11,729 nt of DNA, from NCBI GenBank assembly GCA_900320415.1, contig ONSE01000006.1, forward strand, positions 1-11,729, in the 5' to 3' direction. Below are positions 1 to 6,692 of the stretch, piece by piece. Under the pieces are notes generated by a model, which was given only the letters and a program-made list of their open reading frames with translations, did no database searches and was not told the DNA's origin. Positions within the stretch are counted from its first letter, which is position 1. The number at the start of each line of letters is the position of its first letter. The stretch is from an uncultured Eubacteriales bacterium (lineage in GTDB: Bacteria; Bacillota; Clostridia; Oscillospirales; Acutalibacteraceae). Both the position numbers and the translations under genes were made by a program.

Positions 1-38
1 TGCAGTGACAGCGTGGCAAAATGATAGAATATCAACAA

Positions 39-61
39 CGATATGATAGGTTGTCATATCG
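39..61 (+). promoter_or_regulatory. Probable TetR operator, 8+8 bp inverted repeat
   Basis: CGATATGA (39-46) and TCATATCG (54-61) are perfect inverted repeats separated by 7 bases, starting 43 bases before the TetR-family ATG. TetR proteins commonly bind such dyads upstream of their own genes, so autoregulation of the repressor/exporter operon is the natural inference. A possible -10 element (TATGAT, 42-47) lies inside the left arm, so binding would block polymerase. I could not find a convincing -35 at the right distance. Confidence 0.7.
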
Positions 62-81
62 AATAAAGGGGGTATTCTGTC

Positions 82-693
82 ATGATTAAATCCACGTTTT
101 ATAATCTTCCCGACAGCAAGCGCGAAAGGGTTATCCGCGCGATTATGCAGGAGTTTTCCAGCGCCGAGTCGGACAAGGTCAGCATCAACCGCATCATCAA
201 GCGCGCGAACATTTCCCGCGGCAGCTTCTACCAGTATTTTGACGACAAGGTCGATCTGGTGGAGGTGCTGATCAAGTCGCTTGTAGACCTGGCGCTCGAG
301 GAGACCTTCCGCGCCATCAGTGTGTCGAACGGCGATATTTTCTACACCTATTCCAAGCTCCTCGACATCATCGCGGGCTTTTCCAGGGACGAGGAGCAGC
401 GCAGTATCCTGTGCAACATCGTAAAAAATATGCGCGTGAGCGACAGCTTGATTTCCGAGTACATGGTGAACCGCTTCAAGGGCTGCGACGAGTTCACGGC
501 GTTTACGTCGAGCTATTCGCGCGATAACCTCCGTTTCCCGGAGGATGAGGACGTCATCGCCCTGCAGCAGATCCTCAACGGCATCATCCGCAGCGCCGTG
601 TTCAAGATTTACGCCGAGGATGAGAGCATCGAGTCGGTCAAGCGCGAGTTTGCGCGCAAGCTCGATATCATCAGGCAGGGCGCATTCAAATAA
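82..693 (+). CDS. TetR/AcrR-family transcriptional regulator
   Basis: This encodes a 203-residue cytoplasmic DNA-binding protein of normal length for TetR repressors. The N-terminal three-helix DNA-binding domain spans about residues 10-60, with the helix-turn-helix and recognition segment around INRIIKRANISRGSFYQYF (35-53), a typical TetR signature. The rest is a divergent, mostly helical ligand-binding and dimerisation domain whose ligand cannot be read from sequence. The ATG at 82 is preceded by AAAGGGGG (65-72), 9 bases away, which supports this start. The RND exporter gene begins 35 bases after the stop, so the two are almost certainly co-transcribed. By family precedent it represses the exporter and itself until an exported or toxic compound binds. 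The inverted repeat at 39-61 is the probable operator. Family assignment is secure; the regulatory target is inferred from position. Confidence 0.93.
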   Translation: MIKSTFYNLPDSKRERVIRAIMQEFSSAESDKVSINRIIKRANISRGSFYQYFDDKVDLVEVLIKSLVDLALEETFRAISVSNGDIFYTYSKLLDIIAGFSRDEEQRSILCNIVKNMRVSDSLISEYMVNRFKGCDEFTAFTSSYSRDNLRFPEDEDVIALQQILNGIIRSAVFKIYAEDESIESVKREFARKLDIIRQGAFK

Positions 694-694
694 T

Positions 695-714
695 TCGGGG
701 AAAGCATTTCCCGA
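695..714 (+). other. Small intercistronic hairpin
   Basis: TCGGGGAAA (695-703) can pair with TTTCCCGA (707-714) with one bulged G and a 3-base loop, between the TetR and RND genes. No U-tract follows, so it is not an intrinsic terminator. It could protect mRNA or tune the ratio of the two proteins. The RND ribosome binding site (GGGGGA, about 719-724) lies just outside the stem. Confidence 0.4.
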
Positions 715-728
715 CGACGGGGGAATTT

Positions 729-3700
729 ATGATATCAAAATTCAGTGTAAAAAGACCCATGACCGTGTTTGTCGCGGTGGTGCTTGTTCTGGTTCTGGGC
801 ATTGTGTCGTTTTCCAGGATGACGCCCGATTTGCTGCCAAACCTTGATTTGCCTTACGCGGTCATTATGACGCCCTACGCGGGGCAGACGCCCGAGGTGG
901 TGGAGTCGGAGGTCACGAAGCCTCTGGAGCAGTCGCTTTCCACGGTTGACGGCGTCAAGAAAATCACCTCCCAGTCGGCGGAGAACTACTCCATGCTGCT
1001 GATTGAGTTTGAGGACGGCACCAACATGGACACTGCCACGGTGGATATGCGCACCTCGCTCGACGCGGTATCCGACGCGTGGAAGAACGAGCGCATCGGA
1101 ACGCCCTATCTTCTCAAGATCAACCCGAATATGCTGCCCGTCGCCATGACGGCGGTGGATTTCGAGGGCAAGGACAGACTGGGCATCTCTGAGTTTGTCA
1201 GCCAGGAGGTGCTGCCCAAGCTGGAGGGAGTGGACGGCGTCGCCTCCGTTTCCGACAAGGGTCTGCTCACGGAGCAGGAGAACATCCTCCTTTCCCAGAC
1301 CAAGCTCGACAAGCTCAATAAAAAAATAGCCGCCGCCCTCGACAACCAGTTTGCCGACGCGGAGGATAAGCTGAAGGAAGCCAAGTCGGAGATGGAGAAG
1401 AATGTCTCCGCCGCCGAGGAGGGGGCCGCGGCGATTTCTTCCTCGCTGGAGGAGATCGGCAGCCAGCAGGCGCTGGTGGGCGGACAGCTCGCCGAGGCGC
1501 AGACGCAGGCGGACGACGGAAAAACCAAGCTTCTCTCCGCCAAGATGGAGCTTCTTGATCAGAAGGCGTCGCTCGCGCAGACCAAGCAGGTGCTGGAGAT
1601 GACCTATAACGCGCTGATTTCCATCAAGGCGACCTATGACGACCTGATCGGACAGAGGCAGGAGCTGAATGAAAGGCGCGGGGCTCTTCAAAAAATAAAC
1701 GAACGCTATCAGGCGATACTTGCGGATCTGACAAATCCCGAGACCACCGCCGAGCGGAGGGAGGAGCTCAACGCCGCCCTCGGGGAGATCGACCGCGCGC
1801 TGGAGCCCTTCGGCATCGGCAGAGACGCGCTGGAGCCCGCGCTGACGGCGGCGGAAACAGCGCTGGAGCAGCTGGAGACCTCCATCGCGGAGCTGGGGGA
1901 AAGGCTTTCGGAGCTGGGCACCAGCCTTCCCAACCTGGACGATATGCTCAGGGAAATCAGCGGCCGCATCGCGCAGATTGAAAGCGGCATGGAGCAGCTC
2001 GATGCGGCGATCGGCGGTCTGGACGACCAGACGCTCACCGTCAGTCAGGCGCTCGCCACCATCAGTCAGCAGCAGAGCAGCGCGGACTTTCAGATGTCCT
2101 CCGCGGTCGCCGCTCTCACCGCCAAGCAGAGCGAGATAACCGCCGCAGCGGCACAGCTGGACGCGGCGCAGAAGGAGATCGACTCCAACCTCGAGCAGCT
2201 TGCCGACAAGAAAAAAGAGGCGAAGGGCGCGGCGGATATGGGCGGCAAGGTGACGCTCGACAACGTTTCCGCCATTCTTACCGCCCAGAGCTTTTCCATG
2301 CCCGCGGGCTATGTCACAGACGATAACAGCAACCGCTACATGGTGCGCGTGGGCGACGAGGTGAGAGGGGAAAAGGAGCTGACCGATCTGGTGCTCTTTG
2401 ATACGGGCATCGACGGCATCGGCACCGTCCGTCTCAGCGACGTGGCGGATATCTTCGTCACCAATAACGCGGATGAGCTGTATTCCAAAATCAACGGAAA
2501 CGACGGTGTGATCCTCAGCTTCCAGAAGCAGAGCGATATCGCCACCTCCACCGTCTGTGAGAATATCAACGCCGGGATGAAGGCGCTCTCCGAGGCGCAC
2601 GACGGGCTGAGCTTTACAAATCTCTACAGCCAGGGCGACTACATCGCCATCATCATCAACGGTGTCCTGCAAAACCTTCTGATGGGAGCGGGACTTGCGA
2701 TCATCATTCTGTTCCTGTTCCTCAGGGATATCAAGCCTACCCTGATCGTCGCCTGCTCGATTCCCGTCAGCGTGATTTTCGCGATCGTCATGATGTATTT
2801 CAGCGGCGTTACCCTCAACATGATCTCCCTTTCGGGACTCGCTATCGGCGTCGGTATGCTGGTGGATAACTCCGTTGTCGTCATTGAGAATATTTACCGC
2901 CTGCGCGCCAAGGGATATTCCGCTCCCGCGGCGGCGGTCAGCGGTGCGAAACAGGTCGCGGGCGCGATCGCGGCGTCCACTATGACCACGATCTGCGTAT
3001 TCCTGCCCATTGTTTTTGTCGAGGGCATCACGCGGCAGATTTTTGTGGATATGTCCCTCACCATCGGCTATTCGCTGATAGCCAGCCTGATTGTGGCGCT
3101 CACGCTCGTGCCCGCCATGAGCCAGCGGATGCTGCGCACGATCCGCGGCAGCCAAAAGAGCGGAGAGGGTAAAATCTTCGGCTTCTATGACAAGACACTG
3201 CGCTTTGTCCTGCGCCACAAGCTCGTTTCGCTGTTCGTGGTGCTCGGACTGCTCGTCGGCAGCGGACTCGGCACCTTTGCCCGCGGCTTCAGCTTCATGC
3301 CCTCCATGGGCAGCACGGAGGTGCAGGTGACGGTGCAGCTGGACGATAACGCCACCTTTGAGGACACCGTCGCGGTTGCCGAGGAGTTAAAAGATATCAT
3401 GTCCGGATATGAGGAGTTTGAGACCGTCGGCGTGACGGTCGGCAGTTCCATGAGTATGATGGGACTTTCGATGGGCGGCGCGTCGGGAGACGCGGGCAGC
3501 GTCATGGCTTACGGCGTGCTCAAGGAAAACGCCCTCAAGAAAAGCGCGGAGCTGAACAAGCGTCTCGAGGAGGATCTCGACGGAGTGGGCGGCACTGTAA
3601 CCGTCGGCGGAAGCTCCACGAGCTCGATGTCCGCCCTGATCGGTGACGAGAACGTATCCATCAGCCTGACGGGCGAGGATCTGACAGTTCTGCAAACCAC

Positions 3701-4772
3701 CGCAAAGGAGATAGCGGAGAAGCTCGGAGAGCTGGACAGCATCGCGCAATCCGACAGCGGCATGGGAGCGACCTCACCCGAAATCAAGGTGACGGTTGAC
3801 AGGTACCGCGCCGCGGAGAAAAAGCTCACCGTCGCGCAGGTGTTCCAGCAGGTCGCCGCAGCGGTCGCGGCGGAAAAGACCTCCGCCACCCTGCGCTTTG
3901 AGGGCGGCAAGAGTATTGACGTGGTCATCGTCAAGGATGACAGCAGGAAGGTCACTGCCGACACCGTCGGCACCATCGACCTGACCTACCAGGACAGCGA
4001 GGGCAAGGAGCACAAGACCTCGCTCTCCTCCGTGGCGGATATCGACCGCACGGAAACGATGGATGTTATCCGCCATACCGACCAGAAGCGCAACCTGACG
4101 GTGACGGGCACCGTCGCCGAGGGCTACAGCCTGACCGCGGCGACCAACGATGCGAAACAGCTTCTGGAGGATTATGACCTTCCGCCGGGCTGCGCCATGT
4201 CCTTCGAGGGCAGCAACAAGGCGACGATGGAGGCAATGAAACAGATGGCGCTGATGATGCTGCTGGGCGTCATCATGATTTACCTGATCATGGTCGCGCA
4301 GTTCCAGAGCCTGAAATCGCCCTTTATCATCATGTTTACGATTCCTCTGGCGTTCACGGGCGGCTTCCTCGGACTGCTGCTCACGGGCTTTGACGTCAGC
4401 GTGGTATCCATGCTCGGCTTCGTCATGCTCTGCGGTATCATCGTCAACAACGGTATCGTGCTCGTGGACTATATCAACGTCCTCCGTCTGGACGGCATGG
4501 AGCGCGTGGAGGCGATTGTGGAGGCGGGCAAGACCCGAATGCGCCCGATCTTCATAACGGCGCTCACCACGGTGCTCGGCCTGTCCGTCATGGCGCTCGG
4601 CATCGGCACGGGCGCGGAAATGATGCAGCCGCTCGCGATCGTCTGCATCGGCGGTCTGCTCTACGCAACCGTCATGACGCTCTATATTGTTCCGCTGATT
4701 TATGACGCGTTCAACAAGAAGGAGATAAAAAGGCTCGAGGACAAGGAGCTTGAAATAAACGAAGAAGAATAA
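729..4772 (+). CDS. RND-superfamily efflux permease with large coiled-coil insert
   Basis: This encodes a 1347-residue inner-membrane exporter of the AcrB/SwrC-like RND superfamily, about 300 residues longer than AcrB (1049). TM1 is at about 10-30, after the conserved FSVKRPMTVF start. Further segments fall at roughly 645-665, 672-692, 698-718, 747-765, 773-795, 829-849, 1173-1191, 1197-1219, 1224-1245, 1272-1292 and 1300-1325, giving the expected 12. Porter domains lie at about 35-645 and 855-1170. TM4 carries GMLVDNSVVVIEN (709-721): the first relay aspartate of AcrB is kept (D713) and the second is N714. TM10 has GIIVNNGIVLVDY, with N1240 where AcrB has Lys940. These substitutions are common in RND groups outside the AcrB type. 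Residues about 197-505 form an Ala/Glu/Gln/Leu-rich helical insert. No HlyD-like adaptor or TolC-like gene is present, as expected for a Gram-positive. GGGGGA lies just upstream of the ATG. The TetR gene directly upstream suggests drug- or metabolite-inducible export; the substrate is unknown. Confidence 0.93.
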   Translation: MISKFSVKRPMTVFVAVVLVLVLGIVSFSRMTPDLLPNLDLPYAVIMTPYAGQTPEVVESEVTKPLEQSLSTVDGVKKITSQSAENYSMLLIEFEDGTNMDTATVDMRTSLDAVSDAWKNERIGTPYLLKINPNMLPVAMTAVDFEGKDRLGISEFVSQEVLPKLEGVDGVASVSDKGLLTEQENILLSQTKLDKLNKKIAAALDNQFADAEDKLKEAKSEMEKNVSAAEEGAAAISSSLEEIGSQQALVGGQLAEAQTQADDGKTKLLSAKMELLDQKASLAQTKQVLEMTYNALISIKATYDDLIGQRQELNERRGALQKINERYQAILADLTNPETTAERREELNAALGEIDRALEPFGIGRDALEPALTAAETALEQLETSIAELGERLSELGTSLPNLDDMLREISGRIAQIESGMEQLDAAIGGLDDQTLTVSQALATISQQQSSADFQMSSAVAALTAKQSEITAAAAQLDAAQKEIDSNLEQLADKKKEAKGAADMGGKVTLDNVSAILTAQSFSMPAGYVTDDNSNRYMVRVGDEVRGEKELTDLVLFDTGIDGIGTVRLSDVADIFVTNNADELYSKINGNDGVILSFQKQSDIATSTVCENINAGMKALSEAHDGLSFTNLYSQGDYIAIIINGVLQNLLMGAGLAIIILFLFLRDIKPTLIVACSIPVSVIFAIVMMYFSGVTLNMISLSGLAIGVGMLVDNSVVVIENIYRLRAKGYSAPAAAVSGAKQVAGAIAASTMTTICVFLPIVFVEGITRQIFVDMSLTIGYSLIASLIVALTLVPAMSQRMLRTIRGSQKSGEGKIFGFYDKTLRFVLRHKLVSLFVVLGLLVGSGLGTFARGFSFMPSMGSTEVQVTVQLDDNATFEDTVAVAEELKDIMSGYEEFETVGVTVGSSMSMMGLSMGGASGDAGSVMAYGVLKENALKKSAELNKRLEEDLDGVGGTVTVGGSSTSSMSALIGDENVSISLTGEDLTVLQTTAKEIAEKLGELDSIAQSDSGMGATSPEIKVTVDRYRAAEKKLTVAQVFQQVAAAVAAEKTSATLRFEGGKSIDVVIVKDDSRKVTADTVGTIDLTYQDSEGKEHKTSLSSVADIDRTETMDVIRHTDQKRNLTVTGTVAEGYSLTAATNDAKQLLEDYDLPPGCAMSFEGSNKATMEAMKQMALMMLLGVIMIYLIMVAQFQSLKSPFIIMFTIPLAFTGGFLGLLLTGFDVSVVSMLGFVMLCGIIVNNGIVLVDYINVLRLDGMERVEAIVEAGKTRMRPIFITALTTVLGLSVMALGIGTGAEMMQPLAIVCIGGLLYATVMTLYIVPLIYDAFNKKEIKRLEDKELEINEEE
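1317..2243 (+). other. Coiled-coil insertion within the RND porter domain
   Basis: This marks codons for about residues 197-505 of the RND permease. The stretch is rich in Ala, Glu, Gln, Leu, Lys and Ser with repeated heptad-like spacing, for example LEQLETSIAELGERLSEL (379-396). Breaks occur near 335-340 (NPE) and 399-401 (LPN), so it could form two or more antiparallel helices. The flanks read as normal RND porter sequence: TKLDKLNKKI (191-200) before it, and VTLDNVSAIL then MPAGYV (508-529) after it. In usual permeases these are nearly adjacent, so this is an insertion into one subdomain rather than a terminal fusion. Confidence 0.75.
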
Positions 4773-4774
4773 GC

Positions 4775-4810
4775 AAACCCCATGCGCCGCGGCGCATGGG
4801 GGTTTATTTT
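4775..4810. terminator. Intrinsic terminator, probably bidirectional
   Basis: A perfect 24-base palindrome (4778-4801, arms CCCCATGCGCCG and CGGCGCATGGGG) follows the RND stop codon by 5 bases. On the plus strand it is followed by GTTTATTTTT, a good U-tract. On the minus strand the tract is short (GTTTGCTTATT) but the stem could still stop the convergent XRE transcript, whose stop codon lies at 4819-4821. Confidence 0.9.
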
Positions 4811-4818
4811 TACCTTGA

Positions 4819-6330
4819 TCAGTACGGACGCTGCAGCTCCCAGTCGTGCAGGACCTCCTGCACCGCCCCCTGTTTTTCTGGGTCGACGGTGAAGCAGATG
4901 ATGCTGTACTCGTTGAGGGAAACATAGGAGTAGTGCGTGTTGGTGTTCTCGGTGAAGAACTTTTTGAAGCCGAGATCATAGCTTGTGTAAACGGTATTGC
5001 GGCGCGGCATGGAGTAGATTTCCGAGAACAGGCCGCCGCAGGTCTTGTGCGCTGAAAACAGCCCGTAGTCACCGCTGTGGCGGTCGAATTCCATGAAGCG
5101 GATCTCATAGGCGTTGTTGGCGGGATGCGCGGTCAGGCATGACGTGATAAAAGTCTCCTGTCTGCCCTTGATGGTGTTATCCACAATCAGACCGTGCGCC
5201 TCCATGTAATCCTGAAAATCCTCTGCGGTGATGCGGTCATCCTGCCAGCGGTACAGCGGATTCACGTGATAAACTAAGTTGAAGGGAACCAGCAGGAGCA
5301 GCATGACGCCGCCCGCGATGATCATGCGCTTTGCCTTGATATGGCGCAGGGTGAACACGATGCCCAGCGCGGTTTCCGCTGCTGCGGCGAGGAACGGTAC
5401 GAGCCAGATCAGGACGCGCGCCGCCTGATGTCCCGTGAGGATGAAGCAGAGAAGCGCGAAAATCAGGGAGGTCAGCGAGGGGAGAGCGAAGGTCGCAGTG
5501 AAGAGAAAGTCGCGGAAGCACCGCAGCAGGCATCTTTTGACGGTGCCCGCGTGTGCGGGGACGGTGTAAAGGCTGCGGCTGACGTACCTTTTGGAGGTTT
5601 TCAGCAGCTTTCCCAGCTCCTCGGCACTGCCCTCCACCGCGCTTTTTTCAATGCAGAGCCGCGCGCGGTTCTGCATGGTGAAAACAAAGTAGCTGTCGGT
5701 TTCCGTAATCCTCTTGATGTTGGGATAGAACAGACTGAGCGGCTCCGCACCGTCCTCCATGATTTCCATGTGGTCATAGAAGAAGCGCAGGCGGCTGCTG
5801 TGTCCGCTTCCGAAGCGGACGGCCTTCCGTGAGGCGATGATTCTGAGGACAAGCGTCACGGTTCCCGCAGCGGCGCAGGCAGCGGCGTAAAAGAGATAAA
5901 GGTAAACGTTTATCGGATAAACGTTTATCATGTCACTGCGGCGTGCCGTTAGCTCGGGAGAATAGATGTTACCGTTGAAAAGGGAAAGGACCGCGGCGAT
6001 GCCGAGGGTCAGAACCGCCAGCGAAAAAAGCACGACGGTCGTGGTGGCGAGATAATAGCGCATGGCGTCCCTGATTTTACGCCTGTCGCGCAGAATATCC
6101 GCCTGAGCGGCAGGCTGCGGAATGCTTTCCGTTTCGGGCTTTCCGAGCAGCGCGTCCACAGAGGTGTCAAAAATCTCGCTGAGCTTGAGCAGCAGATCGA
6201 CCGACGGCATGGTTCTGTCGTTCTCCCACTGGCTGACGCTCTGACGCGTGACATATAGTTGATTGGCAAGCGCCTCCTGCGAGAGCTTCAGGCGCTTGCG
6301 GTTTTCCTGTAAATTTTGTCCGAAGGTCAT
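4819..6330 (-). CDS. Membrane-anchored XRE-family transcriptional regulator
   Basis: This encodes a 503-residue protein joining a DNA-binding domain to a membrane and sensor region. Residues about 4-62 are a classic XRE/Cro-cI HTH (LSQEALANQLYVTRQSVSQW, 16-35, then MPSVDLLLKLSEIF). Five hydrophobic segments lie at about 96-118, 143-165, 277-299, 305-327 and 336-354. Between TM2 and TM3, residues about 170-250 (FYDHMEIMEDG, YPNIKRITETDSYFVF, LCIEKS) resemble the YcxB-like domain and would be cytoplasmic. The last 145 residues would lie outside the membrane and match no domain I recognise. Lys/Arg-rich loops after TM2 and between TM4 and TM5 fit this topology. I start at the ATG at 6328-6330, six bases after GAGGTG, rather than the GTG at 6337-6339, which is part of that binding site. 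It is the second gene after a 60-residue membrane protein. Known XRE/membrane fusions act as one-component sensors; the signal and targets here are unknown. Confidence 0.85.
   Translation of the reverse strand: MTFGQNLQENRKRLKLSQEALANQLYVTRQSVSQWENDRTMPSVDLLLKLSEIFDTSVDALLGKPETESIPQPAAQADILRDRRKIRDAMRYYLATTTVVLFSLAVLTLGIAAVLSLFNGNIYSPELTARRSDMINVYPINVYLYLFYAAACAAAGTVTLVLRIIASRKAVRFGSGHSSRLRFFYDHMEIMEDGAEPLSLFYPNIKRITETDSYFVFTMQNRARLCIEKSAVEGSAEELGKLLKTSKRYVSRSLYTVPAHAGTVKRCLLRCFRDFLFTATFALPSLTSLIFALLCFILTGHQAARVLIWLVPFLAAAAETALGIVFTLRHIKAKRMIIAGGVMLLLLVPFNLVYHVNPLYRWQDDRITAEDFQDYMEAHGLIVDNTIKGRQETFITSCLTAHPANNAYEIRFMEFDRHSGDYGLFSAHKTCGGLFSEIYSMPRRNTVYTSYDLGFKKFFTENTNTHYSYVSLNEYSIICFTVDPEKQGAVQEVLHDWELQRPY
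5901..5929 (-). repeat. Tandem palindromic 15-bp repeat inside the XRE gene
   Basis: TAAACGTTTATC occurs twice, at 5903-5914 and 5918-5929, with a 15-bp period. The second copy extends to a perfect 14-base palindrome, GATAAACGTTTATC (5916-5929); the first differs from it at one base (GGTAAACGTTTATC, 5901-5914). In protein terms it duplicates INVYP in the extracytoplasmic loop between TM1 and TM2. It could be a slippage duplication or an intragenic protein-binding site. Confidence 0.8.
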
Positions 6331-6336
6331 GGAGCA

Positions 6337-6342
6337 CACCTC
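6337..6342 (-). promoter_or_regulatory. XRE ribosome binding site overlapping the upstream stop codon
   Basis: On the minus strand the sequence TGAGGTGTGCTCCATG contains the stop codon of the 60-residue gene (TGA, 6343-6341), which shares its GA with the GAGGTG binding site (6342-6337) of the XRE gene. Spacing to the ATG is 6 bases. This arrangement supports the ATG start and suggests coupled translation of the two proteins. Confidence 0.75.
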
Positions 6343-6523
6343 ACTTCATTAAACCGTCTCTGTCATAGTATTCCTTGTCGGACAGTTCGTCCTTTTCGTC
6401 CAGATTGTATTCGCTGTTCTTGAACAGTCCCGAACCCATGCGGTAGTCGTGGTTCCTGTTACGGATTGCCGCGACCGTGATAATCGCGACGAGAATCAGC
6501 AGTACGATTAACAGCCATCCCAT
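6341..6523 (-). CDS. Small single-pass membrane protein
   Basis: This encodes a 60-residue protein. Residues about 3-20 (WLLIVLLILVAIITVAAI) form one strongly hydrophobic membrane helix followed by RNRNH. The positive flank suggests that the tail faces the cytoplasm. Residues 37-57 are acidic and polar, rich in Asp, Glu and Tyr. I recognise no family. The start is well supported: GGAGGTGA lies about 5 bases before the ATG, and a consensus-like promoter lies just upstream. It is the first gene of a two-gene unit with the membrane-bound XRE regulator, whose binding site overlaps this stop codon. A role as partner, modulator or sensor subunit of that regulator is plausible but inferred only from the tight linkage. 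It is less likely to be a mere leader peptide, because it has a full membrane helix and its own strong binding site. Confidence 0.8.
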   Translation of the reverse strand: MGWLLIVLLILVAIITVAAIRNRNHDYRMGSGLFKNSEYNLDEKDELSDKEYYDRDGLMK

Positions 6524-6551
6524 AAGCTCACCTCCCTTGTTTGTTGTCTCA

Positions 6552-6580
6552 AGTATATCCCAACTCCTCGCAAATGTAAA
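6552..6580 (-). promoter_or_regulatory. Promoter of the small membrane protein/XRE operon
   Basis: On the minus strand TTTACA (6580-6575) and TATACT (6557-6552) are separated by exactly 17 bases, close to the housekeeping sigma consensus. The ATG at 6523 is 28 bases beyond the -10, leaving a short leader with GGAGGTGA. The -35 lies inside the inverted repeat at 6574-6598. Confidence 0.8.
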
Positions 6581-6598
6581 GAAAGAGCTGCTTTACAT
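6574..6598 (-). promoter_or_regulatory. Probable XRE operator, 8+8 bp inverted repeat
   Basis: ATGTAAAG (6574-6581) and CTTTACAT (6591-6598) are perfect inverted repeats with a 9-base spacer. One arm contains the -35 hexamer of the operon promoter and the other lies just upstream of it. Binding of a dimeric HTH protein here would control this promoter. The XRE protein encoded by the operon is the obvious candidate, which would give autoregulation. Confidence 0.65.
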
Positions 6599-6649
6599 CA
6601 GTATTTAAGCCAAAAATCGGCATTGTCAAGCTGCCCTTTCCCGCGCGGT

Positions 6650-6680
6650 AAAAGGAAAACGGAGCCCGTGCGGCTCCGTT
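6650..6680 (-). terminator. Intrinsic terminator of the methyltransferase gene
   Basis: On the minus strand AACGGAGCC and GGCTCCGTT (9-bp stem, 6658-6666 with 6672-6680, 5-base loop) are followed by TTCCTTTTA. It lies 12 bases after the methyltransferase stop codon. Confidence 0.88.
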
Positions 6681-6692
6681 GCTTCGCGTCCT

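Noticed and set aside
735..3218. Open frame of 827 codons on the minus strand opposite the RND gene
   Set aside because: The protein is low-complexity in His, Arg, Gly and Leu with no domain, and the plus strand encodes a clear RND permease. Long antisense frames are expected opposite G+C-rich genes.
3774..5108. Open frame of 444 codons on the minus strand across the RND/XRE boundary
   Set aside because: It runs through the strong terminator at 4775-4810 and overlaps two well-supported genes in other frames; its composition is Arg/His/Asp-rich and domain-free.
6337..6339. GTG as the start codon of the XRE gene
   Set aside because: The GTG is the last part of the GAGGTG ribosome binding site; the ATG at 6328-6330 is at ideal spacing and gives the usual MTFGQNLQ start.
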